A DNA stretch of 63,042 nt from Candidatus Hydrogenedentota bacterium. Lineage in GTDB: Bacteria > Hydrogenedentota > Hydrogenedentia > Hydrogenedentales > CAILVY01. The stretch covers positions 1-63,042 of the forward strand of contig CAILVY010000377.1 in the NCBI GenBank assembly GCA_903837785.1, written 5' to 3'. Made by a program: the position numbers and the translations under genes. The notes beneath the pieces were generated by a model, which was given only the letters and a program-made list of their open reading frames with translations, ran no database searches and had not been told where the DNA came from. Of the stretch, positions 54,224 to 63,042 are shown one piece after another. Every line of letters starts with the position of its first letter. Position 1 is the stretch's first letter.

Positions 54224-56808
54224 CAGATCGCCTGCTGGCGGATGCTGTCGGCGTGAAATCGGATGTGCACGTTGCCGGGAAGATCCTCCACGTCAATGAG
54301 CGAGATCACGTGGGCGAAGCCGGCCGCCTCCGGCAGCAGTTCGGCGAGTTTGTTGGGGGCGGCGTCGAACCAGGCCCGGTTCAGCCAATGATCCGCCTGC
54401 GTCGGGAAGAGGGCGAGATAGACGATGTCCATTTCGACGAGTTCGCTGAAGAAATGGGTGCCCAGGGAGACATCGGGCACGAGGTCGTCGCGCATGGCAA
54501 CGATCTCGCAGACAATGGAGGCCGTGTTGATCTCGGAGAAGGAGACGGGCACGCCGAGCGAGGGCGTGGTGGTGCCCCATCGGCCCGGTCCCAGGAGCAT
54601 GAGGCATCCGGGCGCGCCCGGCTTCTTGTTCAGGTGCGTCAGCTTGCCGATCAAGCGCGCGATGGAGTAGCGCTCGCGGATGGGCAGATGCCCGTAGACG
54701 CCCGGATTGACGTAGATGAACCGGTTCACTGTGTCGATGCGGCTGCGCCCGATGACCGGTCCCGTCGTTCTCAACATGATGTCCTGTTCCGTGAGATCGC
54801 CGGGGATGTCTTCCACGAGCGTCGCGCTCTGCACCTGCAGCGGACGGCATTGCACGAGATTGATCTTGTAGGCCGTTTCGTCCTTGAAATTGGCGGTGAA
54901 TTCGATGTCCACGGGATACTCATAGGCCGACTGGACGCTGTGAAGCATGGCGCGCATGTCTTCAATGAAGGGGGTCTTGGCGAGCAGCTTGTCGAACGTG
55001 AGCAGCGGCGCGGGCGGCGTGCGTTGGCCGCGTTCGCGGGCCATGCGCGCGAGCGTCGGGTCGTGGGTGGCGAAGAGGTCCACGGGCAGTTCGGGGCTGC
55101 GGGCAAGCACGTCCTTGTAGTCCGCGCTCACGAGCTGGTTGCTCTCCAGGTCGAGCACGTCGACTTTGTGCTGTGCGAGGCGGCCGCCGTTTTCACGCTT
55201 GCTCTCGGGACGCCGCTCGGGGGCATTCATCGCGACAATGCGGGTGTAATCGTCGTCTGAGCGATCGACGGCGCGCGTGCCCAGTCCGAAAACCACGCGG
55301 AGCATGCCCGCCTTGGGGTCGATGTAGTCGCTCCAGACATAGGGGTTGAACGAGAAGCCCACGCCCGCGATCTGCGGGTAGAAAAGGTTGCTGTGCATGG
55401 AACCGGAGACGCGCTGCACGAGGAGCGCCATCTGTTCGTCGCGGTCGAGGATATTGTGGCGGGCGCGGTAGGCCAGGGCTTCCTCGCTCATCGTGCTGGC
55501 GTAGATCGTGCGCACGGCCGTAAGGAAGTCCTCCATGCACTGCACCTTCGAGCCCTGATTCGGGCAGAAGACGCTGGCATACTTCCCGGCGAAGGAATTG
55601 CCGAAGTTGTCTTCGAGCAGGCTGCTCGAGCGCACGATGATCGGCGAACGCCCGTAATAATCGAGCATTTCCGAGAATTGCGCCTCGATTTCCTCGGGAA
55701 AGGTTCCGGTGAGGATGCGCTGGCGCGCCTGTTCCGCGCCCTGCAGGAACGTGGCCGGGTTCTTCAGGTTCTTCCAGGTCCACCAGCAGCCGTTGCGCAC
55801 GAGGCAGGTGTAGAACACGTCGGAGGCGATGAAGAACGAGTCGTGCATCTCGAGCAGGCTGTCCCAGCGGGGATTGGACTTGTGCAGGATGGCCCGGGCC
55901 AGCAGCATGCCCACGGCCTTGCCTCCGATGAGGCCCGTGCCGATCACGCGCTTGCTGATCTCGAGCACATCCGAGACGTCAAAGAAACGCTCAGCCAGTT
56001 CGAGAACCCGCTCTTCGCGCGAAACGACCATGCGAAGCAGGCGCGGAAACATCTCGGGGGGCGGCGCGCTGATGCCGCTGTTCAGCGCTTCCTCCGCCTG
56101 CAGAAAGGCGCGGTTCCACACATCGAGCCGGTAAATGGCGGATTCCAGGGCCGAATGCGGCGTGGAGGTCAGGACCTGGGCGATCACATGGCTGTCGCGC
56201 ACGGGGCGGAACCCATGGTCTTCCCAGGCGTGCAGCATGTGCATCGTGGGCGTGTATCGTTGCGTCACCTTGAGCGGCCGGACATAGATCTTGCCTTCGT
56301 AGCCGTACACGTCCAGCAGCAATTGCGTGGTGTTCCGGATGGGATTGACGGCATGCGAGGAGTGGTAATTCCGGAGCAGGCCGAAATAGGTGATCGTCTC
56401 GAGGTCGAAGAGATAGGGGCAGGTCAGCTTGAAGAAATTGCCCAGCATTTGATCGCTGAACCAGTCCGCGGCCAGGTCGGACAGGCAGTCGAACACGTAG
56501 AAGGCGCCGCGGCCCGCGCGCTCGATCGTCGCGTGAATGTGCTCCAGGAAGGGTTCGAATCCGTCCTGGGGATCCAGTTCGTGCCATTCCGCGCCGATTT
56601 CCCGGGAGAGCAGCGGTTCGTGGCGGGCGAAGCGGAAGTAGATGAGCTTGCGCCCTTTCTCGACGGCACACTCGCAGAACGGCGTCACGAACGCCTGGTA
56701 ATCCTCGATATGCTCGACCTGCCAGACCACATTGTCGCCGGGCAGGAGTCCCCGGAGCAGTTGATCGAGTTCAGGCAACCCGGAACTGAGGTCGGACATC
56801 AACGACAC
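54193..56808 (-). CDS. KaiC-like region fused to a PPDK_N (PEP synthase/pyruvate phosphate dikinase ATP-grasp) domain
   Basis: 871 residues from GTG 56808 (AGAGGAG 8-9 bases upstream). Residues about 1-230 resemble a KaiC/RecA-like ATPase domain (GLPELDQLLRGLLPGDNVVW, VEKGRKLIYFRFA) but lack the GxxxxGK[ST] Walker A. The rest is a pyruvate phosphate dikinase N-terminal ATP-grasp domain: GTGLIGGKAVGMLLARAI, IIVRSSSLLEDNFGNSFAGKY, SGSMHSNLFYPQIAGVGFS and RVVFGLGTRAVD. The phosphohistidine swivel and the PEP/pyruvate TIM barrel of full PPDK or PpsA are absent, so it cannot do the complete reaction alone. It lies downstream of gdhA on the same strand, separated by a terminator-like hairpin. Confidence 0.85.
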   Translation of the reverse strand: MSLMSDLSSGLPELDQLLRGLLPGDNVVWQVEHIEDYQAFVTPFCECAVEKGRKLIYFRFARHEPLLSREIGAEWHELDPQDGFEPFLEHIHATIERAGRGAFYVFDCLSDLAADWFSDQMLGNFFKLTCPYLFDLETITYFGLLRNYHSSHAVNPIRNTTQLLLDVYGYEGKIYVRPLKVTQRYTPTMHMLHAWEDHGFRPVRDSHVIAQVLTSTPHSALESAIYRLDVWNRAFLQAEEALNSGISAPPPEMFPRLLRMVVSREERVLELAERFFDVSDVLEISKRVIGTGLIGGKAVGMLLARAILHKSNPRWDSLLEMHDSFFIASDVFYTCLVRNGCWWTWKNLKNPATFLQGAEQARQRILTGTFPEEIEAQFSEMLDYYGRSPIIVRSSSLLEDNFGNSFAGKYASVFCPNQGSKVQCMEDFLTAVRTIYASTMSEEALAYRARHNILDRDEQMALLVQRVSGSMHSNLFYPQIAGVGFSFNPYVWSDYIDPKAGMLRVVFGLGTRAVDRSDDDYTRIVAMNAPERRPESKRENGGRLAQHKVDVLDLESNQLVSADYKDVLARSPELPVDLFATHDPTLARMARERGQRTPPAPLLTFDKLLAKTPFIEDMRAMLHSVQSAYEYPVDIEFTANFKDETAYKINLVQCRPLQVQSATLVEDIPGDLTEQDIMLRTTGPVIGRSRIDTVNRFIYVNPGVYGHLPIRERYSIARLIGKLTHLNKKPGAPGCLMLLGPGRWGTTTPSLGVPVSFSEINTASIVCEIVAMRDDLVPDVSLGTHFFSELVEMDIVYLALFPTQADHWLNRAWFDAAPNKLAELLPEAAGFAHVISLIDVEDLPGNVHIRFHADSIRQQAICYVSPAAPDA

Positions 56809-56838
56809 GGCCGCTTCTCCTCTGTTGCGTCAAACGTC

Positions 56839-56872
56839 AAGGGGCCTGGCCTTGTGACCGGCCAGGCCCCTT
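56839..56872 (-). terminator. Perfect 13-bp hairpin after gdhA
   Basis: AAGGGGCCTGGCC (56839-56851) pairs with GGCCAGGCCCCTT (56860-56872) around an 8-base loop, 25 bases after the gdhA stop. The minus-strand tail TTGACGTTT is only partly T rich, so it may be an intrinsic or Rho-assisted terminator, or a processing hairpin before the PPDK_N-type gene. Confidence 0.6.
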
Positions 56873-56896
56873 CACTATATCCGATTATGGGAGCGC

Positions 56897-58255
<1,359 letters not shown>

Positions 58256-58315
58256 TTAGGGCCAAAATTCCCCAATGCCATAATGTGATTGCCACGCCGC
58301 CAGGTTCGCTGTATG

Positions 58316-58337
58316 CGGAATAGACCAGCCGGTTCCG
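58316..58337. promoter_or_regulatory. Inverted repeat over the gdhA transcription start
   Basis: CGGAA (58316-58320) and TTCCG (58333-58337) around 12 bases; inside, AATAGACC and CCGGTTCC resemble the halves of the larger palindrome at 58454-58483. It lies just downstream of the gdhA -10, where a bound repressor would block initiation. Confidence 0.45.
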
Positions 58338-58340
58338 ACA

Positions 58341-58369
58341 AGTGTACCCATTTCGCGGGGCCGTGTCAA
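58341..58369 (-). promoter_or_regulatory. gdhA promoter, near consensus
   Basis: On the minus strand: TTGACA (58369-58364), exactly 17 bases, TACACT (58346-58341). The predicted start near 58334 leaves a leader of about 97 bases to GTG 58237. Confidence 0.7.
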
Positions 58370-58439
58370 CAAAACGGGGAATGCAGGGATTCGCTCATTG
58401 TTTTGGCACCTGTCAAGGCGAGCCCCGTGAGCGGCAACC

Positions 58440-58453
58440 GGAAACCCGATTCC
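58440..58453. promoter_or_regulatory. GGAA-N6-TTCC motif, NrpR-type operator form
   Basis: GGAA (58440-58443), ACCCGA, TTCC (58450-58453). This is the operator form described for NrpR in Methanococcus maripaludis (GGAA-N6-TTCC). It lies between the divergent gdhA and nrpR-like promoters, directly beside the larger palindrome. Confidence 0.5.
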
Positions 58454-58483
58454 AATAGAACCGGAATAATTGCCGGTACTATT
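58454..58483. promoter_or_regulatory. 30-bp palindrome overlapping the nrpR-like promoter
   Basis: Left half AATAGAACCGG (58454-58464), 8-base centre AATAATTG, right half CCGGTACTATT (58473-58483). The halves are complementary at 10 of 11 positions. It ends inside the -35 of the nrpR-like promoter, which suggests autoregulation. Confidence 0.6.
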
Positions 58484-58510
58484 GACACGGCCGGACGCGC
58501 ATGCTACTGT
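58482..58510 (+). promoter_or_regulatory. nrpR-like gene promoter
   Basis: TTGACA (58482-58487), exactly 17 bases, TACTGT (58505-58510). Start expected near 58517, so translation must begin downstream of this; the ATG at 58501 lies inside the promoter. Confidence 0.65.
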
Positions 58511-58602
58511 CTTCTCCTCATGAACGACGACAGGGGCGTCCGGCCCGCCGGGGACGAGGACGCCCGGAGGAGCATCCCCTGGATATCAAGACACGCCGGA
58601 AG

Positions 58603-59592
58603 ATGACTGCGATTCTGCGCACGTTGCAGCAGGCGCCCAAGCCGTTGGGCAGCCAGCGCATCGCCGAGGGCCTGGCCGCATCGGGTTTCGATCTGACGGA
58701 GCGGACCGTGCGCAATTATCTGGCGCAGGCCGATGCGCTGGGCTGGACGGAGAACCTGGGCCGGCGCGGCCGCAAACTGACGCGGCAGGGCCTGCAGGAG
58801 CTGGAGAGCGCGCTGGTTGTGGATAAGGTGGGCTTTGTGTCCACGCGGGTGGACACGCTGTCCTATCAGATGGATTTTGATTTGCCGGCGCGCCGGGGCA
58901 GGGTAATCCTGAACATCTCCACGCTGAACCAGCGCGAACTGCGTCCGGCGATCGCCAGGCTCGGCGAAGCCTACGGCGCGAAGATCAGCATGGGACGGCT
59001 CGTGGGCCTGGCCGGACCGGGCGAAGAGCTGGGCGGGATTCGCGTTCCGAAAGGAAGTGTGGCCATTGCCACGGTTTGCAGCGTGAGCATCAACGGGATC
59101 TTCCTGCGCAACAAGATCGCGACGACATCCCGTTTTGGGGGCCTGGTCCAGTTGGAGAAGGGGCAGCCCCGGCGCTTCACGCAGATCATCACGTACGATG
59201 GCTCATCGCTTGATCCCCTGGAAGTGTTCATCCGGGGACACATGACGAGCGTCGGCCAGGCCGCGCAAACGGGCTACGGGGTGGTGGGTGCGAGTTTTCG
59301 CGAGGTGCCGGTCATCGCGCTCGACGAAGTGCGCAGGCTCGCCCAGCTTTCGGAGAAGGCCGGTGTGGGCGGCGTGATGCTGATCGGCACGCCCAATCAG
59401 CCCCTGCTCGACATTCCCGTGGCGCAGGGCCGCGCCGGGCTCGTCGTATGCGGCGGACTGAATCCGGTTGCCGCGGTAGTCGAATCCGGCATTTCCGTCA
59501 CGAGCACCGCCATGAGCACGCTTTGCGACTTCAGCGAGCTGTTCGAGTACGCCGAGCTGCGCGCGGTCGCCGCGAAGAAGGGCCTGCTCTGA
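58603..59592 (+). CDS. nrpR: NrpR-like transcriptional regulator (winged helix + NRD domain)
   Basis: 329 residues from ATG 58603. The N-terminus is the NrpR-type winged helix (QQAPKPLGSQRIAEGLAASG, LTERTVRNYL, LGRRGRKLTRQGLQEL), followed by one NRD (DUF128-type) domain: NISTLNQRELRPAIARL, GGIRVPKGSVAIATVCSVSINGIFL, GHMTSVGQAAQTGYGVVGASFRE and GTPNQPLLDIPVAQGRAGLVVCGGLNPVAAVVESG. In methanogens NrpR represses nitrogen-assimilation genes and is released by 2-oxoglutarate. Start is uncertain: GGAGGAG (58566-58572) fits a CTG at 58579, and a 28-codon frame from ATG 58520 ends at TGA 58604-58606, overlapping ATG 58603 as ATGA. The promoter at 58482-58510 excludes ATG 58501. Confidence 0.85.
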   Translation: MTAILRTLQQAPKPLGSQRIAEGLAASGFDLTERTVRNYLAQADALGWTENLGRRGRKLTRQGLQELESALVVDKVGFVSTRVDTLSYQMDFDLPARRGRVILNISTLNQRELRPAIARLGEAYGAKISMGRLVGLAGPGEELGGIRVPKGSVAIATVCSVSINGIFLRNKIATTSRFGGLVQLEKGQPRRFTQIITYDGSSLDPLEVFIRGHMTSVGQAAQTGYGVVGASFREVPVIALDEVRRLAQLSEKAGVGGVMLIGTPNQPLLDIPVAQGRAGLVVCGGLNPVAAVVESGISVTSTAMSTLCDFSELFEYAELRAVAAKKGLL

Positions 59593-59671
59593 ATTCGCAG
59601 GACGACGGCGCCTTGCGTCCGTATGTTGCAGCGCCCATAATGAGGCGAAATCCATTCAATGGGCGCATGAC

Positions 59672-60907
59672 ATGTTCTATGTGAACCGCAGTAGCTATCT
59701 CGACGCCGCCTCAGGCAAGGGCCGAAAAGGCATGCCATCTGCCGGAAGCGAAACGCCGGCGTACGAGGCTGAACCCTGGCAGCGGCTCGAAAAGACGATT
59801 CGCTTGATGCCCGCCTGCAATCACTTTGTGATTCCGGGAAGTGAACGGGCTTCGCTGGATGAGTTCCTGGAACCGCTGCTCCTGAACAAGCCGGAGGAGT
59901 CGTCGCGGGGACTTCTTGAAGGTGTGCGCCGGTTGCTGGGGGTTTCGGAAGAGCGCATCACGCCCGGGCAAGCGGAGGACGTGCGCAGACGCTATGCTGC
60001 GTTCTGCGGGACGCACACGAGCGAGGAATACTATCATCATGTCGGGGGAATTGCCGGCGTGCACACGCTTGGGTTGCTCGGCAACGCGGAGGAGGGCAAG
60101 GAACCGGGCGCGGAGCCGGGACGCCTGCGTTACGTCGCATCGCTCGATTCCATCGTGCGCATGCCGCGCGAAAACGAAGTGCCGGCGGAGCAATCGATGC
60201 CCCGGCGTTTCTCTGATCTTGTGGAGCGTGTCACGCGCCGGGTACATGCATGTCAGGCGTCGCCAGGAATCATGGGCATTCATCTGAACCTCGGCGCGTG
60301 GCGTTCTCTTGAGGTGCGCGAAGTCGATGAGGCGGCCGCATATCGCGCGTACGAAACGGCGCGCCCCTCGGAATCCGACCGGGCAATTGTGGAAGATTTC
60401 CTTGTGGTGCACGTGCTGCGTGTTTGCGGAGGCATCGGCCTCCCGGTCCAGATCCGCAGCGGCACCACGGATGATGCGGGCGGCAACCTGCTCGGAGGGA
60501 ATCCCGCGCTGCTGCGGGCGGCGCTGGCCGCCGCTGCAGCCGCGAAAACGCGCATCATCCTGACGGGGGGCGGCTATCCCTACACGCGCGAAGCAGGGTT
60601 GATCGCCCGGCGGGAGGGCTGCTGGATTGACCTCTCGTTCCAGAGCCTGCAGTTCACGCCGCGCGTGCTGGCGATGCAATTGCGGGAATGGCTCGAATTG
60701 GCGGGCCCGGGCAAGATCCTCTTCGGCACGGGCCGGGGCGGACTCGGCGTGATCGCGGGCATGTGGTGCGTGCGGCGGGCGCTGGCCCTGACGTTGGGCG
60801 ACATGATGTCGGAGGGCCTGTGTTCGGAGCACGATGCGTTGGAAACGGCACGAGACGTTCTCGAGGGCAATGCCGCGCGGGTCTACGGCCTTACTGCACC
60901 GGCGTGA
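59672..60907 (+). CDS. Amidohydrolase-family-like protein (uronate isomerase/amidohydrolase-2 type)
   Basis: 411 residues, no signal peptide; ATG 59672 lacks a clear ribosome binding site and ATG 59732 is an alternative. The C-terminal half fits the amidohydrolase-2/uronate isomerase-like barrel: LPVQIRSGTTDDAGG, TRIILTGGGYPYTREAGLIA, GCWIDLSFQSLQFTPRV, GKILFGTGRGG and ALETARDVLEGNAARVYGL, the usual family end. Several expected metal ligands (the H-x-H motif, and His/Asp at strand ends) are not obvious: the FGTD of relatives reads FGTG here and the H-x-G of strand 5 reads LTGG. It may therefore be inactive or use a different chemistry. Its end overlaps plsC by 17 bases (convergent). Confidence 0.72.
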   Translation: MFYVNRSSYLDAASGKGRKGMPSAGSETPAYEAEPWQRLEKTIRLMPACNHFVIPGSERASLDEFLEPLLLNKPEESSRGLLEGVRRLLGVSEERITPGQAEDVRRRYAAFCGTHTSEEYYHHVGGIAGVHTLGLLGNAEEGKEPGAEPGRLRYVASLDSIVRMPRENEVPAEQSMPRRFSDLVERVTRRVHACQASPGIMGIHLNLGAWRSLEVREVDEAAAYRAYETARPSESDRAIVEDFLVVHVLRVCGGIGLPVQIRSGTTDDAGGNLLGGNPALLRAALAAAAAAKTRIILTGGGYPYTREAGLIARREGCWIDLSFQSLQFTPRVLAMQLREWLELAGPGKILFGTGRGGLGVIAGMWCVRRALALTLGDMMSEGLCSEHDALETARDVLEGNAARVYGLTAPA

Positions 60908-61745
60908 AGATTGTGCTGACGGCCTGCTGCAGGTTGTTCGCGAGCACGTGGCGATCGCGGGCCGAGACAGGTTCCGGCGCAAAGCGGACGGTGAACTCGT
61001 GCCACGGGAGCGACAACAACCTCAGCAAATGCCACAGGAAAGATCGCTCCGGTCCCCACGCTTCGAGTTCGGAGTCGGGGATCTTGCCGTCCGGGGTCCG
61101 ATAATACGGGTCCGGACCGAAGAGAGCGATGCGCGAGGCCGGTGGATACCCTTCCGGCGTGCGGCACGTGATGCTCGCGTAATGCACCGGCGTTTCCGTG
61201 AGCACCGCCGATTCGAGCAGTGCAGGACGGAAACGGCGAACCGTTTTGCCCGGCGATACAATGCCTTCGGGCGCCATCAGCAGGCTGCGGCCCTTGCGTA
61301 TGTGTTCGGTCATCAGGTTCACCGTGCGGGCAATGTCGTCCCGGGTGCGGCGGACAAAGACCGGGTTCAGTCCTTTCATGAGCCGGCCAAGGACGGGGAT
61401 CTTTTCGTCTTCCGCCTGAACCACGCATACCGCATCGACCAGCGAGTTCATCACGAAGTAGTCCGCCCAGGTGATATGGTTGGCCACCAGAAAGTACGGT
61501 TGTGCCGGCACCTCGCCTTCGACTTTGATGCGAATGCCCGTGATCCGCAATACCCCCCGGATCCAGAGTTTCGAAAGCCGTTTGCAGACATGCTGCATGC
61601 GGCACGTTGCGAAGGGGCGCAAGAGGCTCGCGGAAACGGCCAGCGTCCAACACAGGGCAATCCATCCCACCGCGAGCAACATGCGCCGAAGCGCACGGGG
61701 CGGCCCCGCAACATACCACTGATACGCACGCTTTGATTGACGCAT
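60891..61745 (-). CDS. plsC: 1-acyl-sn-glycerol-3-phosphate acyltransferase (PlsC type)
   Basis: 284 residues from ATG 61745. Two N-terminal hydrophobic segments, then the acyltransferase motif I NHITWADYF (H-x4-D), motif II region FVRRTRDDIAR, and motif III PEGIVSPG. It would transfer an acyl chain to lysophosphatidic acid (or a related lysolipid) at the cytoplasmic membrane in phospholipid synthesis. Divergent from the partial gene at 61828 and convergent with the amidohydrolase-like gene. Confidence 0.9.
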   Translation of the reverse strand: MRQSKRAYQWYVAGPPRALRRMLLAVGWIALCWTLAVSASLLRPFATCRMQHVCKRLSKLWIRGVLRITGIRIKVEGEVPAQPYFLVANHITWADYFVMNSLVDAVCVVQAEDEKIPVLGRLMKGLNPVFVRRTRDDIARTVNLMTEHIRKGRSLLMAPEGIVSPGKTVRRFRPALLESAVLTETPVHYASITCRTPEGYPPASRIALFGPDPYYRTPDGKIPDSELEAWGPERSFLWHLLRLLSLPWHEFTVRFAPEPVSARDRHVLANNLQQAVSTIFTPVQ

Positions 61746-61827
61746 TTACTCTTTCCTGCCCGCTGAAGTATTCTCGATGCTGCTGAACACTACCGGTGGC
61801 ACGCTTATTCGTTTCAGGAGGGACACT

Positions 61828-63042
61828 ATGCATTCGCCGGCTGCAATCCAGCTTTTCCTGTTTCTCGCGGGGTGCGCCACTACGCAAATTGCGCAGGCTG
61901 TAGATACTGCGCCGCCAATTGCCGAATTCGCCCCCGACGCAAGCCTTTCCCGCCTCAAATGCGGTGCGCAGGAAATCACCTTTCACGCGGCCACGGCCCT
62001 CGATCAGTGCCGTCCCGCGGGCGAACCCGTTGTCGAACAGCGCGGAGACGGTGTCGAAATCACGCGGCGCTGGACCGGCGATCACGAAACGTCGGCGCAG
62101 GTGCATGAGGTCATTGTGCCCGCGGCGGACAGTCTGCGTTGGGAGATTGCGATTACGGGCGAAGGCGCCCCCTGGAGCACCGCCATTGAAACGCGCCTGG
62201 CCTGGCCAGACGCGCCGGATCTCCAATACTGGACCGCGTGGTCGGATCCTGAACAGAGCAATGAAGGATGGCACGACCCGCTGGTGCTCCGCAGTCTCGA
62301 GAACCGGACGTTCTTCTACGGCGCGCCCAGATTTGACGAGAAGAAACCGCGCGCGGGGTATTGTCCCGTCGAGGGAAACACGTTCTGCATGCCGCTCGTG
62401 ACCCTGGTGGATCGCGGCCGGAATCTGGGCTTGACAGTGGCGCTGTCGCCCGAGGATGCGATGCTCGATCTGGAATTGTCCTGCACGAAGCAGGGCGAGT
62501 TCGTGTTCCGCCGGTTCAACCACCGCATTGCGCCGGGGAAGGCCATTCGTTTCGCCCTCGACTTCGTCTGCCACGCGGCGGATTGGCGTGGCGGGCTCGA
62601 TTGGATGACGCGTCGTTATCCCGGTTATTTCAATCCGGTGAACCCGGAGGGATTCGAGATCGCGGGGTGCGGGGCGTACTCGACGTACGAAGGCGAACTC
62701 GATGTGGCGAAGCTGCAACGCATGGGGTTTCGCGTGAACTGGAAAGCCAGTTACGACTTTCCGTACATGGGCATGTTTGTGCCGCCCGTCGCCGATGAGG
62801 AAGCCTATCCGCGTTTCGAACAGCCCAAGCGGCCGCAGACGTCCATCCGGGAGATGGCGGCGTACTCGGAGAAGATGCGCGCCTCGGGCTTTCACGTGCT
62901 CAATTACTTCAACGTGACCGAGTTCGGCAGCAACATCCAGGGCCCGGACGCGGCGCGCAAGGACGTCGCGCCGGCGGACGCATGGAAGAACGCGAACGAT
63001 TTCCTGCACACGCAAATCGCGGACGGCGCGCTGTACGACGAC
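61828..63042 (+). CDS. Exported protein, partial at window end, glycosidase-like
   Basis: The frame from ATG 61828 (CAGGAGGG at 61815-61822) is open to the last base, 405 codons, so the protein is cut off by the window. Signal: LFLFLAGCATTQIAQAVD, a possible lipobox or Sec site. Residues about 30-250 are beta-rich (sandwich: ITRRWTGDHETSAQVHE, WEIAITGEGAPWSTAIETRLAW), then a barrel appears to start (GGLDWMTRRYPGYFNPV, LQRMGFRVNWKASYDFPY, MRASGFHVLNYFNVTEFG). This sandwich-plus-barrel order resembles GH36/GH97-type enzymes such as the one at 11990-15295. No active-site residue can be assigned because the rest is missing. Confidence 0.75.
   Translation, partial: MHSPAAIQLFLFLAGCATTQIAQAVDTAPPIAEFAPDASLSRLKCGAQEITFHAATALDQCRPAGEPVVEQRGDGVEITRRWTGDHETSAQVHEVIVPAADSLRWEIAITGEGAPWSTAIETRLAWPDAPDLQYWTAWSDPEQSNEGWHDPLVLRSLENRTFFYGAPRFDEKKPRAGYCPVEGNTFCMPLVTLVDRGRNLGLTVALSPEDAMLDLELSCTKQGEFVFRRFNHRIAPGKAIRFALDFVCHAADWRGGLDWMTRRYPGYFNPVNPEGFEIAGCGAYSTYEGELDVAKLQRMGFRVNWKASYDFPYMGMFVPPVADEEAYPRFEQPKRPQTSIREMAAYSEKMRASGFHVLNYFNVTEFGSNIQGPDAARKDVAPADAWKNANDFLHTQIADGALYDD

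Noticed and set aside
60883..63015. Long minus-strand open frame of 710 codons
   Set aside because: It crosses plsC in another frame and is antisense to the partial gene from 61828, which has a ribosome binding site, a signal peptide and a plausible protein.

Overview
The window is GC-rich chromosomal DNA with about 40 genes and no recognisable rRNA, tRNA, CRISPR array or intact mobile element. Two DUF1559-type pseudopilins, many Tat or Sec exported oxidoreductase and glycoside-hydrolase proteins, DUF4838 and GH123/DUF4091 proteins, LVIVD and PD40 propellers and PKD/LamG modules suggest a Planctomycetota-like or Hydrogenedentota-like Gram-negative heterotroph. That placement is inferred from gene content only.

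Layout. 0.3-4.7 kb: exported PQQ-type propeller, Tat-exported nitrilase-family amidase and a sialidase-like/LamG protein. 5.0-6.4 kb: a YcaC-type cysteine hydrolase and a SatP-type acetate transporter. 6.8-10.9 kb: a very large seven-TM/LVIVD/TlpA-thioredoxin fusion. 11.2-11.9 kb: small membrane protein plus XRE repressor behind a near-consensus promoter with 21-bp direct repeats. 12-36 kb: a long carbohydrate-catabolism region with GH36-like, GH29-like, GH51, GH63-like, GH43/32-like and DUF4838 proteins, a fucose-isomerase-like protein, a Gfo/Idh/MocA oxidoreductase, an SGNH esterase and two pseudopilins. 37-40 kb: cupredoxin/glucose-dehydrogenase-like/PKD surface protein, then a 1-kb stretch of repeats. 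40.8-45 kb: two PD40 (TolB-like) exported proteins with a decayed third paralogue between them. 45-50 kb: GH123-like protein and a sugar ABC importer (binding protein and two permeases, no ATPase). 50.6-54.2 kb: hybrid histidine kinase. 54-58.2 kb: a PPDK_N/PEP-synthase-type protein and gdhA. 58.6-61.7 kb: an NrpR-like regulator divergent from gdhA, an amidohydrolase-like protein and plsC. 61.8 kb to the end: a partial exported protein, cut by the window.

The genes describe a cell that degrades decorated polysaccharides outside the cytoplasm, imports oligosaccharides by an ABC system, and controls ammonia assimilation through an archaeal-type regulator. The strongest unusual signals are: (i) the nrpR-like/gdhA divergent pair with near-consensus promoters on both sides and a GGAA-N6-TTCC motif, the operator form known from methanogen NrpR; (ii) the 1,362-residue membrane/LVIVD/thioredoxin fusion with a long leader; (iii) a PD40 paralogue inactivated by deletion and a TGG-to-TGA change; (iv) five 8-bp repeats at alternating 20/21-bp spacing in an otherwise empty intergenic region; (v) a protein joining a KaiC-like region without a visible Walker A to a stand-alone PPDK nucleotide-binding domain.
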